A DNA stretch of 64,000 nt from Streptomyces sp. NBC_00259 (GTDB lineage Bacteria > Actinomycetota > Actinomycetes > Streptomycetales > Streptomycetaceae), in contig NZ_CP108080.1 of the NCBI RefSeq assembly GCF_036181745.1, forward strand, positions 4,307,501-4,371,500. Reading direction: 5' to 3'. Positions 1-7,245 of this stretch are shown in pieces. The notes below the pieces were generated by a model. The model was not told the DNA's origin, made no database searches, and saw only the letters and a list, made by a program, of their open reading frames with translations. The first letter of the stretch is position 1. Each line of letters begins with the position of its first letter. A program made the translations under genes and the position numbers.

Positions 1-315
1 TGCGTGGTCCACAGTGATCGCGGAAGCGAGTACACCTCGGCTCAATTCCGCGATCGAATACGGGAGTTGGGGCTAAGGCAGAGCTGTGGACGCACCGGCT
101 CGTGTTTCGACAACGCCGCAGCGGAGAGTTTCTGGGCCCTGCTCAAGGAAGAGATCGGAACCCGGACCTGGCCCGACCGGGCTATCGCCCGCGCGGAGGT
201 CTTCACCTTCATCGAGACCTTCTACAACCGCCGCCGCCTGCGCAAGCACAAGATCTTCGGCTACCTCACACCGGCCGAGACCAGGCAGCGGCATCAGCAC
301 GCCCTCGCGGCATAA
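1..315 (+). CDS. IS3-family transposase OrfB, C-terminal fragment (cut by window edge)
   Basis: This is the last ~104 codons of an IS3-family DDE transposase, which catalyses strand transfer for its insertion sequence. The reading frame is already open at base 1, so the gene begins upstream of the window. Visible hallmarks are HSDRGSEY, which carries the second catalytic Asp; the ESFWALLKEE block, which carries the catalytic Glu; and the FIETFYNRRRLRKH...GYLTPAE tail typical of rve integrase cores. The first catalytic Asp must lie outside the window. A candidate IS terminus follows just after the stop. The visible part has no frameshift, but whether the whole element is intact cannot be judged here. 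Confidence 0.93.
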   Translation, partial: CVVHSDRGSEYTSAQFRDRIRELGLRQSCGRTGSCFDNAAAESFWALLKEEIGTRTWPDRAIARAEVFTFIETFYNRRRLRKHKIFGYLTPAETRQRHQHALAA

Positions 316-322
316 CGAACGA

Positions 323-348
323 GTGTCCGAGATCACGGGGAAACTTCA
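323..348 (+). repeat. Candidate right terminal inverted repeat of the IS3-family element
   Basis: Eight bases after the transposase stop lies a 26-base segment beginning gtgtccgagatc and ending aaacttca. IS3-family ends usually sit within a few tens of bases of the orfB stop and finish in CA, and this segment fits both. The matching left end would be outside the window, so the assignment is inferred from position and the terminal dinucleotide only. Confidence 0.45.
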
Positions 349-399
349 TTCTCGATCGCCTGCTGCGGTCGAAGGGATAGAGCGGCTGGCGAATTGCGT

Positions 400-446
400 G
401 AGGCGGGGCTGTCGTTCAAGCAGTCCCGCCTCGCCCATTTTTGGGC
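400..446. terminator. Bidirectional terminator between transposase and hypothetical gene
   Basis: A 12-bp stem (400-411 with 421-432, one G.U pair, 9-nt loop) is followed on the + strand by GCCCATTTTTGGGC, which gives a T-run for the transposase side and itself forms a small GCCC/GGGC hairpin. The convergent gene on the minus strand ends three bases further on. The structure fits a shared rho-independent terminator. Confidence 0.6.
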
Positions 447-448
447 TG

Positions 449-1585
449 CTAGTCGTCTCCTCCCAGCGACGGGTCAGGGCCGAACGCTGTGACAATCATG
501 CGGGCGGGCCCACCGGGTGGACTGGTCAGAGTGCCGCTCACACGGACGGGGATTCCGGCATCGTGACAGTGCACGGCTGTGTGGTACTCCCTGTCGGGGA
601 GGTCCATCCAAACCGTGCGGCTGCGGCGCTGAATGAGTGTTTGTACCCCGACGCGACCGGTGTCGTCATCAGGTTGGCGACTGAGGTCTGTGACCACGCC
701 GTAGATCAGGTGCTCCCGTGTGTAGATCTTCGTTTTGAGCTGTTCGGACACCAGGTCGACGATCTCGATCGCCTCGCGGTTGAACTCAACATGCCCTGGT
801 GTGCCTGGTGGTGGCGCAGCGACGCGAGACCAGTTGAAGGCGACGTCGAGCGCGCTGACGGACTCTGTATTTACGACTTTGGCGAGAGCCTGGCACAGCT
901 CGTAGGAGACCCCCTCGCCGATGGAATCGTTGATCTCACTTGGAGTTGGCTCGTGGCCGGCGCCTGCCATGTCCTCCAATACGCCTAGTGCGCGAGACAT
1001 CGTGGCGGTCACCCGGCGGTCGAAGAGAGTCTCCTCGACCTGGACGTCGATGTGATCCTGATGCGGCGAGTAGACGTCCTCGGGGGAGCGCGCCTGGCTG
1101 ATGATGGGAACGATGTAAGAGCCGCGACGAGTCTGGCCTAGGCGAACCTCTCGTGCCTGATCACGCGCCCGAGTCGGGAAGTTCCGGAAGTGCCCTTGGC
1201 GCCGGATGGTCGCCGCAGCAGAGGCCACGCGGAGGCGCTTGGCGGAGACGAAGAGCTCGTAGCCGGACTCAAGCGGGATCGATCCGTCGCTCAGCGATGG
1301 GTGGGAGGCGCGGAGGTCAGTGACGTCGTTGTAGACCGTGGCGATGGCGTCGTGGACTGTCTGAACGTTTTCGAACTCGACCCTTGCCAGGTCCTGGATG
1401 AGGATTCGCGCCCTCTTAGCAAAGTCTGGTGCTCCGGGCTTCATTGGAACCAGGACGACTTCGTCCGCCGGCCCGGGAAGCCGCCACAGCTCGGCTACGT
1501 CGCTGCCCGATACAGGGGCCCATCCGGTGACCTTGAGGTAGCTGCGAATCTCTTCGGGGCCGAAGTCAGGGGTGATGTCCGCCAT
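449..1585 (-). CDS. Hypothetical protein, partner of the DUF4365 gene
   Basis: This 378-residue soluble protein has no family I recognise. It has no signal peptide or membrane segment. The N-terminal third contains a helical stretch (DFAKRARILIQDLARVE), the middle is mixed and charged, and the C-terminus has a beta-rich segment ending in GIPVRVSGTLTSPPGG, which looks like a small barrel or OB-like element (inference). It is read immediately after the DUF4365 gene on the same strand; one base separates that stop (TGA) from this ATG, so the two are almost certainly co-translated and functionally linked. Its codons end in A or T noticeably more often than in neighbouring core genes, and it lies between an IS3 end and tRNA-Pro, which suggests horizontal acquisition. 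A role in phage defence or element maintenance is possible but unproven. Confidence 0.75.
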   Translation of the reverse strand: MADITPDFGPEEIRSYLKVTGWAPVSGSDVAELWRLPGPADEVVLVPMKPGAPDFAKRARILIQDLARVEFENVQTVHDAIATVYNDVTDLRASHPSLSDGSIPLESGYELFVSAKRLRVASAAATIRRQGHFRNFPTRARDQAREVRLGQTRRGSYIVPIISQARSPEDVYSPHQDHIDVQVEETLFDRRVTATMSRALGVLEDMAGAGHEPTPSEINDSIGEGVSYELCQALAKVVNTESVSALDVAFNWSRVAAPPPGTPGHVEFNREAIEIVDLVSEQLKTKIYTREHLIYGVVTDLSRQPDDDTGRVGVQTLIQRRSRTVWMDLPDREYHTAVHCHDAGIPVRVSGTLTSPPGGPARMIVTAFGPDPSLGGDD

Positions 1586-1586
1586 G

Positions 1587-2090
1587 TCAGCTCAACCCCA
1601 GACCAGTGCTGTTGGTCATGCGACGCGCAGCCTCGAACATGGTCCCCATAGCCTTCACGGTGAGCTCCTGGTGCTCCGGAAGGTGGATCGCAGTAGTTGA
1701 GCCACCAGGGGCGTGTCCCATCCCGTAGAGGGAGGACCAGTAGCCGTGGCAGGCAAGGACTATCGAATCCTGCTGGTGGATGACCCAGCGGCCGATGTCG
1801 GGGGGAACTATGAGCAGCGCGAGGTGACCAGGTGCTGAACGCTCAGGGTCACGCAACTTGTCGTAGGTCTCGACGTCCAGGTCGAAGCTGTAGCCGCTCC
1901 TGATAGTGCGTGGGTTCTGTGTGCACTTGAGCTGGATATCGACCATGAGGCCACGCGAGCGGAGTGTGACGTCGACCCCGTCCTTGTCCACGTTCCAGTC
2001 GGAGACCGTGTACCCGCCTTGCGTTGCTAAGGCATGTACGTAAGCGCGACTGACTTGCTCCTTCTGCCAGCTCGTTGCCTCAGCAGCCAT
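1587..2090 (-). CDS. DUF4365 domain protein (restriction-endonuclease-like fold)
   Basis: This is a 167-residue protein of the DUF4365 type. Helix 1 has EQVSRAYVHALA (Glu11), followed by DWNVDKDGVDV (Asp35, Asp37, Asp40) and then VDIQLKCT with Gln53-x-Lys55. A Glu, then Asp, then Q-x-K arrangement is what PD-(D/E)xK nucleases with a Q variant look like, so DNA or RNA cleavage is a reasonable inference; no activity can be shown from sequence. The frame stays open upstream to 2306, but the ATG at 2090 is preferred because it starts right before the conserved first helix and has a G-rich stretch (GGGGGTGGGT) upstream. It sits first in a two-gene operon with the 378-aa hypothetical gene and reads away from tRNA-Pro. 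DUF4365 proteins are often found in mobile or defence-type contexts (general recollection). Confidence 0.8.
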   Translation of the reverse strand: MAAEATSWQKEQVSRAYVHALATQGGYTVSDWNVDKDGVDVTLRSRGLMVDIQLKCTQNPRTIRSGYSFDLDVETYDKLRDPERSAPGHLALLIVPPDIGRWVIHQQDSIVLACHGYWSSLYGMGHAPGGSTTAIHLPEHQELTVKAMGTMFEAARRMTNSTGLGLS

Positions 2091-2323
2091 ACCCACCCCC
2101 GGTTGCGTGATCGCGAGGATAAGTGGGATCTGCAGGTGAGGGAATACCGCGTCCACGACCCAACTGCGGGCGTTCTTGTTGAGGGCACGCTGGGTACCGA
2201 TTGGCGAACGCACAGGTTCGGCAGCGGGACGGCTGCTGGGCGCTGGCTGCGAGCTGCAGGACCGTCTGGGAGACCCGACCAAGATCTTCTCCCAGATTTC
2301 TCCCAAACGATCTCCGGGAACGA

Positions 2324-2362
2324 GTCAGGGGCCTGATCCACTAAGTGGATCAGGCCCCTGAC
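2324..2362. repeat. Perfect 19-bp inverted repeat downstream of tRNA-Pro
   Basis: Arms 2324-2342 and 2344-2362 are perfect inverse complements around a single base; a real hairpin would have an 18-bp stem and a 3-nt loop. It lies 15 bases past the 3' end of tRNA-Pro on the tRNA-coding strand, so it most likely serves as the tRNA terminator, although no T-run follows. Its length and perfection would also suit a recombination or protein-binding site beside a tRNA integration target. Confidence 0.6.
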
Positions 2363-2376
2363 CTGGTACTTCACTG

Positions 2377-2450
2377 TCGGGGTGGCGGGATTTGAACCCA
2401 CGACCTCTTCGTCCCGAACGAAGCGCGCTGCCAAGCTGCGCTACACCCCG
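2377..2450 (-). tRNA. tRNA-Pro (CGG anticodon)
   Basis: This 74-nt cloverleaf has acceptor arms CGGGGTG/CACCCCG and discriminator A. The anticodon stem CTTCG/CGAAG encloses TTCGGGA (anticodon CGG), and the T-arm contains GGTTCAAATCC. CCA is not encoded. The T arm and acceptor 3' half of tRNA genes are common integration targets in Streptomyces, and accessory genes begin on exactly that side. No second copy of the 3' end occurs in the visible 2.3 kb, so an att pair cannot be shown here. Confidence 0.95.
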
Positions 2451-2584
2451 ATGTCACTCGCTCTCGCGGCGACGTCGTTTACTTTAGCCCACCGGCGCCC
2501 GGAGACGAAATCCGGTTTTTCGGCGTCCTCACCAGGGCCGGAGCATGAGCCGGCCTGGTGAGGGCCGGGGGATCCGGTGGTGGG

Positions 2585-3526
2585 TCAGTCGCGGGGGGTC
2601 AGGGTCAGCAGGGTTGCCTCCGGGGGGCAGGCGAAGCGGACCGGGGTGTAGCGGTTGGTGCCGCAGCCTGCGGAGACGTGGAGGTAGGAGACGAGGCCGT
2701 CGGCCTCGTGGGTGGACAGGCCCCTCGCGCGGTCGGTGTCGATGTCGCAGTTGGTGACCAGAGCGCCGTAGAAGGGGATGCGCAGCTGGCCGCCGTGGGT
2801 GTGGCCCGCCAGGATCAGGGGGTAGCCCTCGGTGGTGAAGGCGTCCAGGGAGCGCAGGTAGGGGGCGTGGACGACGGCGATGGAGAAGTCGGCGTCCTGG
2901 TCCGGGCCGCCGGCGACCATCTCGTAGCGGTCGCGCTTGATGTGGGGGTCGTCCAGGCCGGTGAAGGCGAGCTCCGGGCCGCCGTCGAGCTTGAGGTGGC
3001 CGCGCGCGTTGTTGAGGCCGACCCAGCCGGCGGCGTCGAAGGCGTCCTGGATGTCCTCCCAGGGGTTGTGCACGACGCCGACCGCCGGGGCGTTGCCGTT
3101 GAGGCCGTGCCGGCCCTGGGTCTTCTCGATCAGGTAGCGGGCCGGGTTGCGCAGCTTCGGACCGTAGTAGTCGTTCGAGCCGAAGACGTAGACGCCGGGG
3201 AACTCCATCAGCGGCCCGAGGGCGTCGAGGACCTCGGGCACGCCCTTCGGGTCCGACAGGTTGTCGCCGGTGTTGACGACGAAGTCGGGGCGCAGGCCCG
3301 CCAGGGACTGCAGCCAGGCGCGCTTCTTGCGCTGCCCGCACACCATGTGGATGTCGGAGACCTGCAGTACGCGCAGGGGGCGCATCCCTCTCGGCAGGAC
3401 GGGTACGGTCACCCGCCGGAGCCGGAACGAGCGGGCTTCGAACCCGGCTGCGTAGGCGATGCCGACTGCTCCGACTGCCGTGATACCGGCACTGATTTTG
3501 AGGGGGAGGCCGTAGCGTGCGCGCAT
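2585..3526 (-). CDS. Membrane-anchored metallophosphoesterase
   Basis: This 313-residue calcineurin-like phosphoesterase of the YkuE/YaeI type has a short N-terminal hydrophobic segment (about residues 9-27) that probably anchors it in the membrane. The metal-binding blocks are in order: SDIH, TGDNLSD, GSNDYYG (in place of the usual GNHD/E), VVHAP, and GHTHGGQ near the C-terminus. Substrates of this group are phospholipid or UDP-lipid related in some species; the substrate here is unknown. The chosen ATG keeps the hydrophobic N-terminus usual for Streptomyces homologues and makes the gene overlap the 3' end of the upstream glycosyltransferase by 118 bp in another frame. An in-frame ATG at 3385 would avoid the overlap but lose the anchor. 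Confidence 0.85.
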   Translation of the reverse strand: MRARYGLPLKISAGITAVGAVGIAYAAGFEARSFRLRRVTVPVLPRGMRPLRVLQVSDIHMVCGQRKKRAWLQSLAGLRPDFVVNTGDNLSDPKGVPEVLDALGPLMEFPGVYVFGSNDYYGPKLRNPARYLIEKTQGRHGLNGNAPAVGVVHNPWEDIQDAFDAAGWVGLNNARGHLKLDGGPELAFTGLDDPHIKRDRYEMVAGGPDQDADFSIAVVHAPYLRSLDAFTTEGYPLILAGHTHGGQLRIPFYGALVTNCDIDTDRARGLSTHEADGLVSYLHVSAGCGTNRYTPVRFACPPEATLLTLTPRD

Positions 3527-4758
3527 GCGCCCATCGTCGCAGACGGGCCGGAATCCTCGTACGGCCCGTCCTCGCTCGATGCGCGCCCGAGTGGCAGCAG
3601 GAGCAGCAGGAGGAGCGCTATCCACACATACGCGTTGCCGCCCAGGAAGCCGGGCGCGCCGCCGTCGTTCCAGCGCCACAGCCAGACCATGCTGCTGCAC
3701 AGGATGGCGTAGCTCGCCAGGGCCCAGGTCAGGAGCCGCCTGCGCCTGTGGTCGCCGGGGGCAGCGCGCAGTCCGCTGTCGGCGAGGACGGCGAGGGCCG
3801 GGATCAGCCAGACCAGGTGGTGCACCCAGGTGACGGGGCTCACCAGGCAGGCGGCGGCGCCGGTCAGGGCGAAGCCGGCGAGTTCGTTCCCGGCGGCGAC
3901 GGCCTGTCGCGCCCGCCGGGCCCACAGCCACATCAGGAGCAGTACGCCGATGGCCCAGACCGCGCGGCTGGGCTCGGCGACGGGTTCGGTGAGCCGGGCC
4001 AGCATGCCCTGCCAGGACTGGTTGGAGATGTAGGCGAGTGAGCCGACGCGGTCGGTGTTCCACATCGCGTCGGTCCAGTACGTGCGCGACGCGGTCGGGG
4101 CCGCCCACGCGGCGAGCAGGGTGGCGCCGCTCGCGACCGCGGTCGCGACCCCCGCGGCGCGCCAGCGCCGGGTGACCAGCAGATAGCAGATGAAGATCGC
4201 CGGAGTGAGCTTGATCGCGGCGGCGAGACCGATGCCGAGGCCGGCCAGCCGGCCGAGGGCGGGAAAGCGCTCACGTCCGGCCGTCAGCAGCCAGCAGTCG
4301 GCGAGGACCAGCGCCAGCAGGAGCAGATTGACCTGGCCGAAGCTGACGGTGTCGCGGACCGGCTCCAGCAGGGCGAGCATGCAGGCCGCCACGGCGTACG
4401 CGAACCATCTGTGCCGGCTTTCGCGGCGGATGGTCGCGTCGAGACAGACGTAGAGGATGACGGCGGCGGCCGCCACGTTCATCAGCTGGCTTATCGCCAG
4501 GGCGCTGTGCCAGCCCACCAGGGTCATCGGCAGCATGCACAGCGCCGCGAACGGCGGGTAGGTGAAGCCGTAGTGGGTGCCGGGCTTGAGGTAGTCGTAG
4601 ATCGGGCGGCCGTCGATCCAGTGGTCGACCGCTCCGTAGTAGACATGGAGATCGAACCAGTTCCGGTGGAACGGCACGGTCGTCAGGAAGAAGACGACCA
4701 CCGCCGACATCGCGAGCGCGACGATGACCCGCCCGCGCGTGGTCGACGGGATCCTCAT
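3409..4758 (-). CDS. DUF2029/GT87-type polyprenol-phosphate mannosyltransferase-like membrane protein
   Basis: This 449-residue integral membrane protein has about ten predicted helices. It resembles the GT87/DUF2029 alpha-1,2-mannosyltransferases that use polyprenyl-phosphate mannose outside the membrane. Supporting blocks are FDLHVYYGAVDHWIDGRPIY with an early Asp, TYPPFAAL, FGQVN, GLAAAIKLTPAIF, and SPVTWVHH. The start is ATG, four bases inside the upstream gene (ATGA), which implies translational coupling. The last ~55 residues (after the LPLGRASSEDG segment) are hydrophilic and low complexity and lie entirely over the start of the downstream phosphoesterase, suggesting a drifted or extended stop. 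The acceptor substrate is unknown. Confidence 0.82.
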   Translation of the reverse strand: MRIPSTTRGRVIVALAMSAVVVFFLTTVPFHRNWFDLHVYYGAVDHWIDGRPIYDYLKPGTHYGFTYPPFAALCMLPMTLVGWHSALAISQLMNVAAAAVILYVCLDATIRRESRHRWFAYAVAACMLALLEPVRDTVSFGQVNLLLLALVLADCWLLTAGRERFPALGRLAGLGIGLAAAIKLTPAIFICYLLVTRRWRAAGVATAVASGATLLAAWAAPTASRTYWTDAMWNTDRVGSLAYISNQSWQGMLARLTEPVAEPSRAVWAIGVLLLMWLWARRARQAVAAGNELAGFALTGAAACLVSPVTWVHHLVWLIPALAVLADSGLRAAPGDHRRRRLLTWALASYAILCSSMVWLWRWNDGGAPGFLGGNAYVWIALLLLLLLPLGRASSEDGPYEDSGPSATMGACAHATASPSKSVPVSRQSEQSASPTQPGSKPARSGSGG

Positions 4759-6269
4759 GCTGTGCTCCCCAGCGGGCGCGTGTCCCGTGGGTCCCGTCTG
4801 GCCCCTGTCGAGCTGTCCCCCGTCGAGCTGTCGCGCGGCGGACGAGGAGCCTTGTCCGCCGCCCGAGACGCCCGAACTGTCAGCTTGTATGCGCACCACA
4901 GCGCCACTACCCCCAGTGTGCTTCCGCCAACTGCGATCAACAGCTGATTATCGTCGGGCGCGAACCCGCTCGGCATCACCGCCAGAGCCAGAGCTCCGCT
5001 CAGTACCGCCGAGGCCCGTCTCAGACGCACCGAGCCGCTGGGTGCCGCTGCGGCGATCAGGAACAGACCCCACAAGACGTACCACGGACGGATCGCCGGA
5101 CCCAGTATGGCGACGGCGGCCAGGCTGAGCCCGAGCGCGTACACCGGTCGGCGCAGATGGTGGCGCTTCCAGAACGCGAGGACGGCGAGCGCGGTGGCCG
5201 CGAGTCCGAGCAAGTGCCAGGCCGGTACCGCGAATTCGTCGAGCCCGCTGCCCAGGCCCCGCAGCACGGCGCCGGTCATCCGGCCGAGCGACGAGGTCAG
5301 CGACCAGTTCCGCGGTGACACGGGCGTGTCGAGGGCGGCGATCCAGCCGTAGCCGGTGCCTGCCAGGGCGGTCGCCGCGGCGGTGGTGGCGGCGGCCGTA
5401 CCGAGGGTGGCGAGGGCGGCCCGCAGCCGGGGGAACCCGCCGTCCAGCCGCCGGGCCCAGAGCAGCGCCACGGCGAGGAGGCCCAGTGCGGCCGGCGCCT
5501 TCACCAGCGCGGCAAGGGTGACGAGTACGGCGCCGAGGACCGGCCACCTCCCGAGGGCCGCGACCAGACCCGCGCCGAGCAGGCCCAGCATGACCGCGTC
5601 GTTGTGCGCGCCGCCCACCAGGTGCAGCAGCACGAGCGGGTTGACCGCGCCGAGCCAGAGCGCGGTACGCGGGTCGGCGCCGCAGTGCCGGGCGAGCACC
5701 GGCAGGCACAGCACCATCAGTGCCACACCGAGGAGGGCGACCGCCCGCATGGCGAGGATTCCGGCGGACAGCTCGCTACGGGCGAACTCGGCTATCGCGG
5801 CGGCGCAACCGAGGAAGACCGGACCGTACGGCGTCGGCGTGTGCTGCCAGATCGGTGCGACCTCGGCGGTCAGCGGGCCGCCGAGCCGGGACGGGCCGTG
5901 CGTGTACACGTCGATCTGGGCCTCGACCATCGCTCCCTGCGCGAGGTAGCTGTACACGTCCCGGCTGAACAACGGCGGCGTTATGAGCAGCGGTGCCGCC
6001 CACAGCGCGAGCGTGAGCAGCAGGGTGCGAGGGGACGGTGCTTCGGGCCCGCGTATCGTCCGGCCGAGCAGCGCCCACGCGGCGATCAGCAGGACCAGCC
6101 CGAAGTAGACGGCGGCCAGGCCGATCGCGGCCGCCCCCGACTGCGGCGCCAGCGCCTCCCGTACGGGTACGGCCCCGACGGCGACACCGCCCGCCGCGAG
6201 CGCCGCCGAGCCGGTCAGCCCGAGCAACTGGCAGCGGCGCGTGTTGACGGGGACGCGGATGACCGGCAT
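4755..6269 (-). CDS. mptB: MptB-like polyprenol-phosphomannose-dependent alpha-1,6-mannosyltransferase
   Basis: This 504-residue polytopic membrane glycosyltransferase of GT-C type has ~12 helices. The loop FSRDVYSYLAQGAMVE after the second or third helix carries an RDVY acidic motif like that of MptA/MptB enzymes, which extend alpha-1,6-mannan cores of lipoglycans from polyprenyl-phosphate mannose. Other family-like blocks are TPTPYGPVFL, NPLVLLHLVGGAHNDAVM and IRPWYVLWG. It is the first gene of a three-gene set with the GT87-type gene (4-bp overlap) and the phosphoesterase, consistent with an envelope glycan pathway. The tail is Arg/Ser-rich with a small DSSTG repeat. The symbol is by family resemblance. 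Confidence 0.82.
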   Translation of the reverse strand: MPVIRVPVNTRRCQLLGLTGSAALAAGGVAVGAVPVREALAPQSGAAAIGLAAVYFGLVLLIAAWALLGRTIRGPEAPSPRTLLLTLALWAAPLLITPPLFSRDVYSYLAQGAMVEAQIDVYTHGPSRLGGPLTAEVAPIWQHTPTPYGPVFLGCAAAIAEFARSELSAGILAMRAVALLGVALMVLCLPVLARHCGADPRTALWLGAVNPLVLLHLVGGAHNDAVMLGLLGAGLVAALGRWPVLGAVLVTLAALVKAPAALGLLAVALLWARRLDGGFPRLRAALATLGTAAATTAAATALAGTGYGWIAALDTPVSPRNWSLTSSLGRMTGAVLRGLGSGLDEFAVPAWHLLGLAATALAVLAFWKRHHLRRPVYALGLSLAAVAILGPAIRPWYVLWGLFLIAAAAPSGSVRLRRASAVLSGALALAVMPSGFAPDDNQLLIAVGGSTLGVVALWCAYKLTVRASRAADKAPRPPRDSSTGDSSTGARRDPRDTRPLGSTA

Positions 6270-6440
6270 GCGGGCAGGCTGTCAACGACCGGTGGCCAGA
6301 AACCGACACCAGCACCACTCGGGAACGGCCACGACGTGTCCGGCGCCTTACGAGGGGAGGGCGGGGCAGGTGGGGCGGGGGCAGGAGAGGCCGGGGAAAT
6401 GCACGGGCGGATCCGGCCGTACGCCTGCGACAATCGACGC

Positions 6441-6905
6441 ATGACCACGCTCAAGTCCAAGCTGCAGGAAGACCTCACCGAGGCGATCAGGGCGCGCGAC
6501 GAGCTGCGCTCCTCGACGCTCCGGCTGACCCTCTCCGCGATCACCAAGGAGGAGGTCGCGGGCAAGGAGGCGCGTGAGCTCTCCGACGACGAGGTCCAGA
6601 AGGTGATCGCCAAGGAGGCGAAGAAGCGCCGTGAGGCGGCCGAGGCGTTCGCCCAGGGCGGTCGCGCCGAGCAGGCGGACCGGGAGAAGGCGGAGGGCGA
6701 GCTGCTCGACGCCTACCTGCCGAAGCAGCTGACGGACGACGAGCTCAACGGCATCGTGGCCCAGGCCGTCGAGGAGGCGAAGGCCACCGGCGCCGAGGGC
6801 CCCCGGGCGATGGGCGCGGTCATGAAGATCGTGAACCCGAAGGTGGCGGGCCGGGCCGAGGGCGGCCGAGTCGCCGCGGCGGTCAAGAAGCTCCTGGCCG
6901 GCTGA
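6441..6905 (+). CDS. GatB/YqeY domain protein
   Basis: This 154-residue all-helical YqeY-family protein resembles the tail domain of GatB in the Glu/Asp-tRNA amidotransferase. Stand-alone YqeY proteins are thought to bind tRNA or support aminoacylation, but their role is unsettled. It starts MTTLKSKLQEDLTEAIRARDE and shows the family's conserved LRLTLSAITKEE block, LPKQLTDDEL, and the C-terminal MGAVMKIVNPKVAGRAEGGRV. It stands alone between the divergent mannosyltransferase gene and the convergent PBP gene. A GCAGCC hexamer run follows the stop. Confidence 0.9.
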   Translation: MTTLKSKLQEDLTEAIRARDELRSSTLRLTLSAITKEEVAGKEARELSDDEVQKVIAKEAKKRREAAEAFAQGGRAEQADREKAEGELLDAYLPKQLTDDELNGIVAQAVEEAKATGAEGPRAMGAVMKIVNPKVAGRAEGGRVAAAVKKLLAG

Positions 6906-7056
6906 CGCCGCAGCCGCAGCCGCAGCCGCAGCCGTCGCACGAGCGCGACCGCCGCTCGTTCGACCGCGACAGTCGGACGGCGACAGTCGCTCGCTCGACG
7001 CCATCAGTCGCTCGCACCACCGAGTCAGTCGCTCGCGCGCTCGGTGTGACGACACC

Positions 7057-7095
7057 ACGAAGGGTCCTGGTGCCTACCGCACCAGGACCCTTCGT
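7057..7095. terminator. Bidirectional terminator between yqeY-like and PBP genes
   Basis: A perfect 17-bp stem (7057-7073 with 7079-7095) encloses a 5-nt loop CTACC. It lies between two convergent genes and can stop transcription from both sides. It has no long T-run, as is usual in Streptomyces. Confidence 0.8.
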
Positions 7096-7245
7096 CATGC
7101 TTTGCCCGCGGGCGCTCGGCGCACAGGCGCTCAGCCCGCGGCCGCTGCTCCCGCGGCCGCCGCGTCCGTGATCGCTCCTTCCGCGATCACCACGCCTGCG
7201 GTCACCGCAGCCGCAAGCGCCCCGCCCGCAAGCGCTCCGCCCGCG

